A stretch of DNA of 21,510 bases, from assembly GCA_964558655.1 (NCBI GenBank), contig CAZLEX010000027.1:1-21510 (forward strand), given 5' to 3'. The DNA is from RGIG6353 sp964558655 (GTDB lineage Bacteria; Bacillota; Clostridia; Oscillospirales; SIG627). Position numbers and translations under genes: made by a program. Below, one piece after another: positions 1 to 7,520 of the stretch; position 1 is the first letter of the stretch, and each line of letters begins with the position of its first letter. The notes below the pieces were generated by a model, which worked only from the letters and a program-made list of their open reading frames with translations, searched no databases and had not been told where the DNA came from.

Positions 1-136
1 TACAGTTTTTCATATTTATCGGTAAATTTGTCTTTGACTATTGACAAAGAACGGAGTTTTCAAGGTTGCGATTGCCATCGAATGTATAAATATATTTGCA
101 CTGTTATAATTTTTTCGAAAATTTTTAAAAAAGCTA

Positions 137-164
137 TTGACAAAATAAAATTTTGTGGTATTAT
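137..164 (+). promoter_or_regulatory. Sigma-A promoter of perR-rubrerythrin operon
   Basis: A perfect TTGACA -35 (137-142) is followed after 16 nt by TATTAT (159-164), with an upstream TGG giving an extended -10. A perfect TATAAT at 162-167 overlaps it but would need a 19-nt spacer. A second extended -10 (TGTTATAAT, 102-110) lies further upstream without a good -35. Otherwise positions 1-136 show nothing I can name. Confidence 0.75.
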
Positions 165-170
165 AATAAC

Positions 171-190
171 AGTAATGATAATCATTATCG
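171..190. promoter_or_regulatory. Fur/PerR-type palindromic operator
   Basis: The palindrome TAATGATAATCATTATC begins 6-9 nt downstream of the -10 and covers the expected transcription start. It matches 17 of 19 bases of the classic Fur box and about 12 of 15 of the B. subtilis PerR box, with N counted as a match. A second weaker PerR-like match starts at 161 and overlaps the -10. Position and sequence predict repression of the operon by its own first product, which is the usual arrangement for perR. Binding is inferred. Confidence 0.8.
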
Positions 191-206
191 TTTTAGGAGA
201 CACTCT

Positions 207-596
207 ATGGCAGAACAAAAACATTCCGGAAAACGCGATGCAATGATACGGCTGTTGAAGTCGACGAGAGAGCACCCCGATGCCGACTGGGTTTACTTTA
301 ACATGAGAAAAGAATTTCCGAATATAAGTCTCGGAACTGTTTATAGAAATTTAAGGCAGCTCGCCGAAAGCGGAGAAATACTCAGTCTTGAGACCGGAAG
401 CGGAACAGAGCATTTTGATGCGTTTACTCACGATCACAGTCATTTTGTCTGTACTGCGTGTAACAGAATTATCGATGTCGATGTACCCGTCGGTAATATT
501 GAGCATGATGCCGAAGAACAAATAGGCGTACAGGTTGATTATCATCGCATATTTTTTTACGGTAAATGTGATAAATGTATTACATTAAAAAAATAA
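207..596 (+). CDS. perR: PerR-like peroxide-responsive Fur-family repressor
   Basis: This 129-aa Fur-family metalloregulator is a cytoplasmic dimeric repressor. Aligning by eye to B. subtilis PerR, all five regulatory Fe/Mn ligands are present: H23, D71, H77, H79 and D90 (H37, D85, H91, H93, D104 in B. subtilis). The structural zinc site is C82xxC85 and C121xxC124. The Asp at the D85 position and the rubrerythrin neighbour favour PerR over Fur. The start is the ATG after TTAGGAGA with a 6-nt gap; an in-frame upstream extension would run through the operator and -10. The N-terminal region is about 14 residues shorter than B. subtilis PerR, so helix 1 is reduced. PerR senses H2O2 by metal-catalysed oxidation of its His ligands, which releases DNA. 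A Fur or Zur role is less likely but not excluded. Confidence 0.85.
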   Translation: MAEQKHSGKRDAMIRLLKSTREHPDADWVYFNMRKEFPNISLGTVYRNLRQLAESGEILSLETGSGTEHFDAFTHDHSHFVCTACNRIIDVDVPVGNIEHDAEEQIGVQVDYHRIFFYGKCDKCITLKK

Positions 597-622
597 ATAT
601 ATAATTTTGGAGGAAAAAATTT

Positions 623-1210
623 ATGGCAAAGTTTGTATGTTCGGTATGCGGTTATGTTCATGAGGGAGACACTCCTCCCGAAAAGTGCCCTGTATGCAAA
701 GTGGGAGCGGATAAATTTAAGCTTATGGAAGAGAACGCTTCTCTTGCGGCTGAACACGAATACGGAGTGTATGCAAAAACCGTTAAGAACAATCCCGATA
801 TTTCAGAAGAGGATAAAAAATTCATTTTCGATCAGTTAATGGCGAATTTCAACGGAGAATGTTCGGAGGTAGGAATGTATCTTTGCATGGCCCGCATTGC
901 GCACCGCGAAGGTTATCCGGAAATAGGTTTGTATTGGGAAAAGGCGGCATACGAAGAGGCTGAACACGCCGCAAAATTTGCCGAACTTCTCGGCGAAGAC
1001 CTTGAGCCGAATATGAAATCCACAACAAAAGACAATTTAAAATGGAGAGTTGACTGCGAATACGGTGCAACTCAAGGTAAAGTCGATTTGGCATCATGTG
1101 CCAAGAAAAACGGTCTTGACGCAATTCATGATACCGTACACGAAATGGCTCGTGACGAAGCACGCCACGGCAGAGGTCTTGAGGGACTTTTAAAGAGATA
1201 TTTTAAATAA
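623..1210 (+). CDS. Reverse rubrerythrin (peroxide/oxygen-reducing diiron protein)
   Basis: This 195-aa cytoplasmic protein has an N-terminal rubredoxin-like [Fe(SCys)4] domain (C6xxC9, C22xxC25) followed by a four-helix ferritin-like diiron domain. That order is the reverse of classical rubrerythrin. Diiron ligands are in NGEC (E79), EEAEH (112-115 region), CEYGA (E146) and an E174/DEARH (178-182) motif. Reverse rubrerythrins of clostridia act as terminal NADH-linked peroxidases, reducing H2O2 and O2 to water with rubredoxin and an oxidoreductase. The gene starts 26 nt after perR behind AGGAGG-like sequence (GGAGG at 610), so the two are very probably one operon. In Clostridium acetobutylicum the homologues are strongly PerR-repressed, which fits the upstream operator. 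The ORF is complete and of normal length. Confidence 0.93.
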   Translation: MAKFVCSVCGYVHEGDTPPEKCPVCKVGADKFKLMEENASLAAEHEYGVYAKTVKNNPDISEEDKKFIFDQLMANFNGECSEVGMYLCMARIAHREGYPEIGLYWEKAAYEEAEHAAKFAELLGEDLEPNMKSTTKDNLKWRVDCEYGATQGKVDLASCAKKNGLDAIHDTVHEMARDEARHGRGLEGLLKRYFK

Positions 1211-1260
1211 TTCGATAAGTAAAAGATTTTGCGATATTCCGTAACTTATTAAAAATAATG

Positions 1261-1298
1261 AAAATCCCGTTTGATTTTTTTCATCAAACGGGATTTTT
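1261..1298. terminator. Intrinsic terminator, perR operon / convergent dehydrogenase
   Basis: A perfect 15-bp stem (AAAATCCCGTTTGAT with its complement) encloses a 7-nt loop and ends in a T run on the plus strand. It lies between convergent genes and probably also stops minus-strand transcription, although the T tract on that side is shorter. Confidence 0.9.
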
Positions 1299-1313
1299 GC
1301 GGTATATGTTTTG

Positions 1314-2252
1314 TTAATTTAATCGGTTTAAAACGGGCTTTCCTTCAAAAAAGTCAATGATATTCTGCGAACTTTCGGCGATGAGATCTCTTATGGCTTC
1401 ATTTGAACGCCAGGCAACATGAGGGGTGAGCACAACATTTTTGAACTTTGTTAATTTTGAACAGCTGTCGAGAGGTTCTTTTTCAAAAACATCAAGTGCA
1501 CAGCCTCCGACCTTACCGCTTTCAAGTGCTGTGATAAGTGCATTTTCGTCAATAAGCGAACCGCGACTTGTGTTAACGATAAGAACACCCGGTTTCATAT
1601 CGGCTATGTTTTTTTCGTTTATAATGTGGTAAGTTTTTTCGTTTAGAGGAGCGTTTAGCGAAATAATATCGGAAAAGCGAATAATTTCTTCCTGCGATGT
1701 CACCTTTACGCCGAGCTTTTCGGCAAGTGTAAGATTTGGGTAGGGATCGTATACGGAAATTTGTGCACCGAATCCCTTTAGCATTTGACATAACTGCCTC
1801 GAAATTTTGCCGAAACCTATGATTCCGATTTTCTTTTCGGAAAGCCTTGAGGAATTTGAAATATTTGAATTTTTTACGGTCCCGTCTTTCATCGCTTTGT
1901 CATATAAATGAACGGAGTTGATAAGAGAAAGCATAATTGCGGCGGTGTGCTGTGCAACATCGTAGACACCGTAATTCGCACAGTTGCAAACGGCAACATT
2001 GTGTTTTGTTGCGGCATCTATATCAACCGTATCTATGCCGATTCCCGCACGCGAAATTATTTTCAGATTCGGAAGCTTATCAAAGAGCTCCCGCGAAAAT
2101 TTTGTCGGGGCAAAAATTATACCGTCGGCGTCATGTCCTTTTTTAACAATTTCATCTTCCCTGTTTTCGCAAAATTCAATTTCAAAACTGTCTTTTGGGA
2201 AAAATTTTGTCCAGTTGTCGTTTTGCGGGCGTATTATAAGAATTTTCAGCAT
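1314..2252 (-). CDS. D-2-hydroxyacid dehydrogenase family, NAD-dependent
   Basis: This 312-aa protein has the two-domain formate/glycerate dehydrogenase fold. The Rossmann motif is around 143-151 with Asp169 (VYDPYP) after beta-2, which favours NAD over NADP. Catalytic Arg230 (NTSRGS), Glu259 (DVFEKEP) and His278 (TPHVAW) are all present. The third glycine of GxGxxG is Ser151 (GFGKIS). It is closest in look to phosphoglycerate dehydrogenase or hydroxypyruvate reductase without a C-terminal ACT domain, but the substrate cannot be fixed and no serine-pathway gene is adjacent. I chose the ATG after AGGAAAGG. A longer in-frame ORF reaches 2360 but would include a perfect sigma-A promoter, so that extension is almost certainly untranslated. 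It is a single-gene unit, divergent from ileS. Confidence 0.88.
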   Translation of the reverse strand: MLKILIIRPQNDNWTKFFPKDSFEIEFCENREDEIVKKGHDADGIIFAPTKFSRELFDKLPNLKIISRAGIGIDTVDIDAATKHNVAVCNCANYGVYDVAQHTAAIMLSLINSVHLYDKAMKDGTVKNSNISNSSRLSEKKIGIIGFGKISRQLCQMLKGFGAQISVYDPYPNLTLAEKLGVKVTSQEEIIRFSDIISLNAPLNEKTYHIINEKNIADMKPGVLIVNTSRGSLIDENALITALESGKVGGCALDVFEKEPLDSCSKLTKFKNVVLTPHVAWRSNEAIRDLIAESSQNIIDFFEGKPVLNRLN

Positions 2253-2289
2253 ATGTTTTACCTTTCCTGCATTATACTTCTCTATATTA

Positions 2290-2318
2290 ATTATATAATT
2301 ACATTTTTTATATGTCAA
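2290..2318 (-). promoter_or_regulatory. Sigma-A promoter of hydroxyacid dehydrogenase
   Basis: A consensus TTGACA (2318-2313) and a consensus TATAAT (2295-2290) are separated by exactly 17 nt on the minus strand. It lies 38 nt upstream of the chosen ATG and decides that start. Confidence 0.88.
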
Positions 2319-2367
2319 TTGATTTTTCGGCAAATTTTCAATAAAATGCGATGTTTCCATTTAATTC

Positions 2368-2396
2368 TTGACAAGTTTGACTTTTTATGATAAACT
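2368..2396 (+). promoter_or_regulatory. Sigma-A promoter of ileS leader
   Basis: TTGACA (2368-2373), a 17-nt spacer and TAAACT (2391-2396) with a TGA extended -10. Transcription should begin near 2403, immediately before the T-box stem I. Confidence 0.75.
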
Positions 2397-2404
2397 CATT
2401 TTCA

Positions 2405-2630
2405 GAGAAAGACTTTGACGGAGACAGTAGTCGGTTTTGAAAACATAAGCGAGTCACGGACGGTGAGAGCGTGACAGTGAGTATTGCCGTATGAAAATCA
2501 CTCCTGAGTTTCGGGCTGAAAACAGTAGTAGGTCTTGACGGTTTCCTCCGTTATCGGAACGCACATGATATGTGTTGCGAAATAGGTGGTTTTGGAAATT
2601 TACTCCGTCCTGTTTTGGACGGAGTTTTTT
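2405..2630 (+). promoter_or_regulatory. T-box riboswitch leader of ileS (tRNA-Ile sensing)
   Basis: This untranslated leader has T-box architecture. The stem I base pairs AAGAC (2409-2413) with GTCTT (2533-2537), and GACAGTAG follows. A distal hairpin GTCACG/CGTGAC (2453-2475) holds the conserved GGTGAGAG. The specifier loop carries ATC (2497-2499), an isoleucine codon. A stem III-like hairpin lies at about 2541-2560. The T-box element AGGTGGTTTTGG (2584-2595) includes the UGGU bulge that would pair with the NCCA end of uncharged tRNA-Ile. The antiterminator would use TTGGA, TCC and CCT and shares bases with the terminator stem, so the two exclude each other. Uncharged tRNA-Ile should permit read-through into ileS. 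The T-box element is degenerate compared with the usual AGGGTGGNACCGCG. Confidence 0.88.
2602..2630 (+). terminator. T-box regulated terminator
   Basis: A 9-bp perfect stem, ACTCCGTCC with GGACGGAGT, encloses the loop TGTTTT and is followed by six T. The ileS ribosome binding site GGAGGA starts immediately after, so this is the expression platform of the T-box. Confidence 0.93.
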
Positions 2631-2641
2631 GGAGGATATAT

Positions 2642-5600
2642 ATGTATAACAAAGTATCGACAGATATGAACTTTGTCGCAAGAGAAAAGCAAATTGAAAA
2701 ATTTTGGCAGGATAACCGAATTTTTGAAAAAAGTATGGAGACAGCCGATAAAACCCGTCCCTATGTATTTTACGACGGCCCGCCCACAGCAAACGGAAAG
2801 CCTCACATAGGTCATGTTCTGACCAGAGTAATCAAAGATATGATTCCTCGATATCACACAATGAAGGGTTCTTATGTTCCGAGAAAAGCCGGGTGGGATA
2901 CTCACGGTTTGCCGGTAGAACTTGAAGTCGAAAAATTACTTGGGCTTGACGGAAAAGAACAGATTGAGGAATACGGTCTCGAACCGTTTATAGATAAATG
3001 TAAAGAAAGTGTATGGAAGTATAAGGGAATGTGGGAGGATTTTTCCTCCACCGTCGGTTTTTGGGCTGATATGGATAATCCTTATGTTACCTATCACAAT
3101 GATTATATAGAGTCTGTTTGGTGGGCGTTGAAGCAAATATGGGATAAAGGGTTGCTTTATAAAGGATATAAAATAGTGCCGTATTGTCCCCGTTGCGGTA
3201 CCCCTCTTTCTTCTCATGAAGTAGCTCAGGGATATAAAGATGTAAAAGAAAAATCCGCCATTGCCAAGTTTCGCGTTAAGGGAGAAGATGCATATATTCT
3301 CGCATGGACGACAACCCCATGGACGCTTCCGTCAAATATAGCGCTTTGCGTTAATCCGGACGAAGAGTATGTAAAAATAAAAACGGAAGAAGGCGAGGTT
3401 TATTATATAGCCGAAGCCCTTGCCGAAACGGTTGTCAAGACACCTTTTGAAGTTGTCGAAAAGATGAAGGGGACTGATCTTGAATACTGCGAGTATGAGC
3501 CTCTTTTTAATATTCCGAATGTCAAAGGGAAAGGATATTTTGTAGTTTGTGACAATTATGTAACGCTTACCGACGGTACCGGTATTGTTCATATAGCTCC
3601 GGCGTTTGGTGAAGATGACTACAGAGTAGGAACGAAATATAATCTTCCCGTTTTACAGCTTGTGGATTCCAAAGGCTGTATGACAGACAGCACACTTTTT
3701 GCCGGTATGTTTTGCAAAGACGCCGATCCTGCCGTATTGAAAGACCTGTCGCAGAGAGGGTTGCTTTTTGCCGCTCCGAATTTTGAACACAGCTATCCTT
3801 TTTGCTGGAGATGTGATACTCCTCTTATTTACTATGCCCGCGAGAGCTGGTTTATAAAGATGACATCTGTGCGTGAAGACCTTATCAGAAACAATGCGAC
3901 GGTCAATTGGATTCCCGAGAGCATAGGAAAAGGCCGGTTCGGCGATTGGCTTGAAAATGTTCAGGATTGGGGAATTAGCCGTAATCGTTATTGGGGTACG
4001 CCTCTAAACATCTGGGAGTGTGAGTGCGGTCATATGCATTCGGTAGGTTCGATTGAGGAATTGAAATCAATGTCCGATAATTGCCCCGATGATATAGAGC
4101 TTCACCGTCCTTTTATAGATGCGGTTACCATTAAATGTGAAAAGTGCGGAAAGCAAATGAAGCGTGTGCCGGAAGTAATAGACTGTTGGTTTGATTCCGG
4201 TGCGATGCCCTTCGCACAGCATCATTATCCGTTTGAAAATAAAGAATTGTTCGAGTCGCAGTTCCCGGCTGATTTTATTTCGGAGGCAGTTGACCAAACG
4301 AGAGGCTGGTTTTATTCTTTGCTTGCAATATCCACTCTTATATTCAATAAAGCTCCGTATAAAAATGTAATCGTGCTCGGTCATGTTCAGGACGAAAACG
4401 GTCAGAAAATGTCGAAATCAAAAGGTAATGCCGTTGATCCGTTTGAAGCACTCGAAACATACGGTGCCGATGCGATTCGCTGGTATTTTTATACCAATTC
4501 GGCTCCGTGGCTTCCAAACAGATTTCACGGTAAGGCTGTTGTCGAAGGACAGCGTAAGTTTATGGGAACTTTGTGGAATACTTATGCGTTCTTCGTTCTG
4601 TACGCAAATATCGATCAATTTGATCCTTCAAAATATACATTGAATACGGATAAGCTTTCCGTTATGGATAAATGGTTGCTTTCACGCCTTAATACTACCG
4701 TTAGCTTGGTTGACGACAATTTGTCAAACTACCGTATACCCGAAGCGGCAAAGGCACTTGAAAGTTTTGTTGACGAAATGAGTAACTGGTATGTTCGGCG
4801 GAGCAGAGAAAGATATTGGAAACAGGGAATGGAAGAAGATAAGGTCAATGCGTATATGACTTTGTATACGGCACTTGTTACAATTTCCAAAATCTCGTCT
4901 CCGATGATTCCGTTTATGTGTGAAGATATATATCAAAATCTTGTGCGTACAGTTGATAAAAACGCACCGGAGAGCGTTCATTTGTGTTCGTTCCCGGAAG
5001 TCGATACAAAACTTATAGACGCACAGCTTGAAAAAAACATGGAAGCGGTTCTTGAAATCGTTCAAAACGGCCGTGCTGCAAGAAACGGTGCCGCAATGAA
5101 GAACCGTCAGCCCTTGAGTGTCATGTTTGTAAAGAGCGAATTTACGCCTGATGAAAAATATTTTTCCATAATAGAAGAAGAACTCAATGTCAAAAAAGTT
5201 GAATTTATCAGTGATGTTTCATCGCTTATTTCGTATTCGTTTAAACCGCAGCTTAAAACGGTTGGTCCCAAATACGGTAAACATCTTGCGGCCATTCGCG
5301 AAAAATTGGCAAATATAGACGGAAGTGCCGCAAAGAAAGAACTTGATATTGAGGGAAAACTTACATTTGATATTGAGGGCGAAACAGTAACTCTTTTTGA
5401 AGAAGATCTTCTCATAGATGTTAAGCAGAAGGACGGATATTATACATTCAGTGATAAAGGGATAACGGTAACTCTTGACACATTGCTTACACCCGAACTT
5501 GTTGAAGAGGGACTTGTCAGAGAGATTGTGAGCAAAATTCAGACAATGCGTAAAGAAGCGAACTTTGAGGTTATTGATCACATTCGTGTGGGCTGTGCCG

Positions 5601-5752
5601 AAAATGATAGAATTTTCAATGTGATTATGAAAAACAGAGAGGAAATTTCTTCCGATGTACTTGCACTTGATATATCTTCGTCGCTTTCGGGATATGAAAA
5701 GGAATGGGATATCAACGGCGAGTGCGTTAAACTGAGCGTTGAAAAAGTTTGA
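2642..5752 (+). CDS. ileS: Isoleucyl-tRNA synthetase, long (type 2) form
   Basis: This 1036-aa class I synthetase charges tRNA-Ile in the cytoplasm. The HIGH signature is at 55-58 (PPTANGKPHIGH) and KMSKS at 589-593. The CP1 editing domain carries the Thr-rich WTTTPWTLPSN and GTGIVHIAPAFGEDD motifs. CxxC knuckles occur in the insert (YCPRCGTP, CWRCDTP, CECG, CEKCG). The length and sequence style match the eukaryote-like type 2 IleRS found in many clostridia, about 100 residues longer than the E. coli enzyme (about 940 aa). The start is the ATG 5 nt after GGAGGA; an in-frame extension upstream to 2570 lies inside the T-box and is not translated. It is controlled by the T-box and probably monocistronic, ending at the hairpin just downstream. 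Confidence 0.98.
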   Translation: MYNKVSTDMNFVAREKQIEKFWQDNRIFEKSMETADKTRPYVFYDGPPTANGKPHIGHVLTRVIKDMIPRYHTMKGSYVPRKAGWDTHGLPVELEVEKLLGLDGKEQIEEYGLEPFIDKCKESVWKYKGMWEDFSSTVGFWADMDNPYVTYHNDYIESVWWALKQIWDKGLLYKGYKIVPYCPRCGTPLSSHEVAQGYKDVKEKSAIAKFRVKGEDAYILAWTTTPWTLPSNIALCVNPDEEYVKIKTEEGEVYYIAEALAETVVKTPFEVVEKMKGTDLEYCEYEPLFNIPNVKGKGYFVVCDNYVTLTDGTGIVHIAPAFGEDDYRVGTKYNLPVLQLVDSKGCMTDSTLFAGMFCKDADPAVLKDLSQRGLLFAAPNFEHSYPFCWRCDTPLIYYARESWFIKMTSVREDLIRNNATVNWIPESIGKGRFGDWLENVQDWGISRNRYWGTPLNIWECECGHMHSVGSIEELKSMSDNCPDDIELHRPFIDAVTIKCEKCGKQMKRVPEVIDCWFDSGAMPFAQHHYPFENKELFESQFPADFISEAVDQTRGWFYSLLAISTLIFNKAPYKNVIVLGHVQDENGQKMSKSKGNAVDPFEALETYGADAIRWYFYTNSAPWLPNRFHGKAVVEGQRKFMGTLWNTYAFFVLYANIDQFDPSKYTLNTDKLSVMDKWLLSRLNTTVSLVDDNLSNYRIPEAAKALESFVDEMSNWYVRRSRERYWKQGMEEDKVNAYMTLYTALVTISKISSPMIPFMCEDIYQNLVRTVDKNAPESVHLCSFPEVDTKLIDAQLEKNMEAVLEIVQNGRAARNGAAMKNRQPLSVMFVKSEFTPDEKYFSIIEEELNVKKVEFISDVSSLISYSFKPQLKTVGPKYGKHLAAIREKLANIDGSAAKKELDIEGKLTFDIEGETVTLFEEDLLIDVKQKDGYYTFSDKGITVTLDTLLTPELVEEGLVREIVSKIQTMRKEANFEVIDHIRVGCAENDRIFNVIMKNREEISSDVLALDISSSLSGYEKEWDINGECVKLSVEKV

Positions 5753-5757
5753 TTTTG

Positions 5758-5790
5758 TTTCTCCGCACATATTTGTGCGGAGAAATTTTT
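5758..5790 (+). terminator. Intrinsic terminator after ileS
   Basis: A 12-bp perfect stem (TTTCTCCGCACA and complement) with a 4-nt loop is followed by TTTTT. The ribosome binding site of the next gene begins one or two bases after the T run, so the hairpin is an intercistronic terminator or attenuator. I find no separate promoter for the next gene. Confidence 0.9.
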
Positions 5791-5800
5791 GGGAGGATTT

Positions 5801-6538
5801 ATGATAGGATTAGGAACCGTTGTAAACAGTATAAGCGTAATTGTCGGTAGTATCATCGGGCTTTTGATAAAAAAAGGACTGAGTGCACGCTTTGAGGATA
5901 TATTGATGAAAGCTCTTGGGCTGTCCACAATATTTATAGGCGTAACGGGAGCACTTTCGGGACTTATGAGTGTTAAAAATTCATCGCTTGATACGGAAGT
6001 TGAGAGTACGCTTCTTATGATATTCAGTCTTTCGATAGGTGCTCTGATCGGGGAATTGGCAAGAATTGAAGAGCGTCTTGACAAGATGGGTGAGTCTTTG
6101 AAAAAAAAGATAAAATTCGGAACGGCGGATTCCCGTTTTGTTGAAGGCTTTGTAACCAACACTCTTGTAATATGCGTCGGGGCAATGGCTATAGTCGGTT
6201 CTTTGAATGACGGGCTGAAATCGGATGCTTCTTTGCTTTACACAAAATCGGCACTTGACTTTGTAAGTGCCATAGTATTTTCATCGGCTTTGGGAATAGG
6301 AGCACTTTTCGCAGTTATCCCGATGATTATATATCAGGGCGGAATAACTCTTGCTGCCCGTTTTGTTGCACCGTATTTGACAGATGCACTTGTATCCGAT
6401 TTGGGATATATAGGTTCCGTACTGATTTTTGCAATAGGAATTAATTTGGCTTTCGGTAAAAAATTTAAAACGGGCAATATGCTTCCCGCAATACTGATAC
6501 CCGTTGTTTATCATCTTGTCATAAAAAATATATTTTGA
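5801..6538 (+). CDS. DUF554 family membrane protein (YdfK/YqgA-like)
   Basis: This 245-aa integral membrane protein has about six to seven hydrophobic segments. It opens MIGLGTVVNSISVIVGSIIG and contains the glycine-rich repeats typical of DUF554, with paired GTxxNxxxVxxGSxxG and alternating GAxxG helices. The family function is not established; a transport role has been proposed from topology only. The start is the ATG with GGAGG 4 nt upstream; a TTG further upstream lies in the Shine-Dalgarno. The gene sits directly after the ileS terminator with no clear promoter of its own, so it probably depends on read-through. A promoter for the next gene begins a few bases after its stop. Confidence 0.8.
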   Translation: MIGLGTVVNSISVIVGSIIGLLIKKGLSARFEDILMKALGLSTIFIGVTGALSGLMSVKNSSLDTEVESTLLMIFSLSIGALIGELARIEERLDKMGESLKKKIKFGTADSRFVEGFVTNTLVICVGAMAIVGSLNDGLKSDASLLYTKSALDFVSAIVFSSALGIGALFAVIPMIIYQGGITLAARFVAPYLTDALVSDLGYIGSVLIFAIGINLAFGKKFKTGNMLPAILIPVVYHLVIKNIF

Positions 6539-6544
6539 AAATTA

Positions 6545-6573
6545 TTGACAATTAATGTAAAAAGTGATATAAA
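6545..6573 (+). promoter_or_regulatory. Sigma-A promoter of isomerase-like gene
   Basis: TTGACA (6545-6550), a 17-nt spacer and TATAAA (6568-6573), with TG at -15/-14 giving an extended -10. The -35 starts 6 nt after the stop of the upstream membrane protein. Confidence 0.85.
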
Positions 6574-6606
6574 AAAGCGTGGTAACATGGATTTACGGAG
6601 GGTTTT

Positions 6607-7479
6607 ATGAAAACATCTACTGAGATATATGCCGCAGCACGCATTGTCGGATATGAAAAAGCCGTTGAGCTGGTGGGGAAAGCCGGTTTTGATGCTTGGG
6701 ATTTTTCACTGTTTGATATGTGGAAATGTTCGCCGAATGAAAAAAAATACGATTTTTCCGATCACCCTATCGCACAGGATAATTATCTTGACTATGCCCG
6801 AAAGTTAAGAAAAATCGGTGAGGATAACGGTATCGTCTGTAATCAGTCTCATGCTCCTTTTCCGTGTATGTTTGAGCATTTTTCTCTTACCGAAAAATTT
6901 TTGAAGAGATCTATTGAACTTACCGCAGAGGCGGGCGGTAAAATATGCGTTATTCATCCGGGAAATCGCAATACGGTTGAAGAAAATGCCGAAATGTATT
7001 TTAAGCTTTTACCGTTTGCGAAACAGTACGGTGTTAAGATAGCTACCGAAAATATGTGGAATTGGGATATTGAAAACGACTGTGCCGCTTTTGCATCTTG
7101 CGGAAATCACGAAAACTTCAAAGCACTTCTTGATTTTGTCAATGACGATTTTTTTGTTGCGTGTCTTGATATAGGTCATGCCGAAATGCGTGGATTGAAC
7201 ACTTCAAGCGTTAAAATGATACATACGCTTGGAAGTAAAGTTGAGGCACTTCATATTCACGACAACGACTGTCATCACGATCTTCATCAAATACCGTTCT
7301 CAATGAATATTGATTTTATTCCTATTATCAAAGCCTTGCATGAAATAGGATACAAAGGCTGGATTAATTTGGAAGCAATGGGATATCTTGATAAATTCGA
7401 TAAAGATAATGTGCTTGAAGGGCTTTGTGATTTACATTTTGCCGCTGTAAAAATTGAAGAACTTTTTTTAAACAGCTAA
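6607..7479 (+). CDS. Sugar phosphate isomerase/epimerase family TIM barrel
   Basis: This 290-aa cytoplasmic protein belongs to the xylose isomerase-like/AP endonuclease 2 superfamily. Metal-binding residues expected for the fold are visible at strand ends: E148 (KIATENM), D188 and H191 (CLDIGHAEM), H216/H218 with D219 (LHIHDND) and E256 (INLEAMG), plus H82 and H117. These proteins isomerise, epimerise or dehydrate sugars and cyclitols using a divalent metal. The exact substrate cannot be read here, and the gene is not in a sugar operon. It has its own promoter and GGAGGG ribosome binding site, and it ends at a terminator shared with the convergent ZIP gene. An endonuclease IV role is unlikely because the full set of Nfo zinc ligands is not seen. 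Confidence 0.85.
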   Translation: MKTSTEIYAAARIVGYEKAVELVGKAGFDAWDFSLFDMWKCSPNEKKYDFSDHPIAQDNYLDYARKLRKIGEDNGIVCNQSHAPFPCMFEHFSLTEKFLKRSIELTAEAGGKICVIHPGNRNTVEENAEMYFKLLPFAKQYGVKIATENMWNWDIENDCAAFASCGNHENFKALLDFVNDDFFVACLDIGHAEMRGLNTSSVKMIHTLGSKVEALHIHDNDCHHDLHQIPFSMNIDFIPIIKALHEIGYKGWINLEAMGYLDKFDKDNVLEGLCDLHFAAVKIEELFLNS

Positions 7480-7484
7480 AACCG

Positions 7485-7520
7485 AAATGCGCTTCGTACA
7501 TTTTTGCACGAAGCGTATTT
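7485..7520. terminator. Bidirectional intrinsic terminator
   Basis: The stem CGCTTCGT/ACGAAGCG, extended by A-T pairs and one G-T wobble, is followed by TTTTT on the plus strand and AAA-flanked on the other. It separates the convergent isomerase and ZIP genes. The ZIP stop codon abuts the T run. Confidence 0.85.

Noticed and set aside
1..246. 72-aa plus-strand reading frame from position 28
   Set aside because: It runs through the perR promoter and operator in a different frame, with AT-driven composition and no ribosome binding site.
207..596. Calling the Fur-family regulator Fur or Zur
   Set aside because: The PerR-diagnostic Asp71 and the rubrerythrin partner fit PerR better, although the operator looks Fur-like.
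2253..2360. 36-residue N-terminal extension of the hydroxyacid dehydrogenase
   Set aside because: It contains a consensus TTGACA-N17-TATAAT promoter and untypical residues; the ATG at 2252 has the Shine-Dalgarno and the family start.
2570..2641. 24-residue upstream extension of IleRS
   Set aside because: It lies inside the T-box and terminator and precedes the GGAGGA site.
5219..6162. Long minus-strand frames opposite ileS and DUF554
   Set aside because: Both are antisense to clearly coding sequence, show no family motifs, and overlap a terminator.
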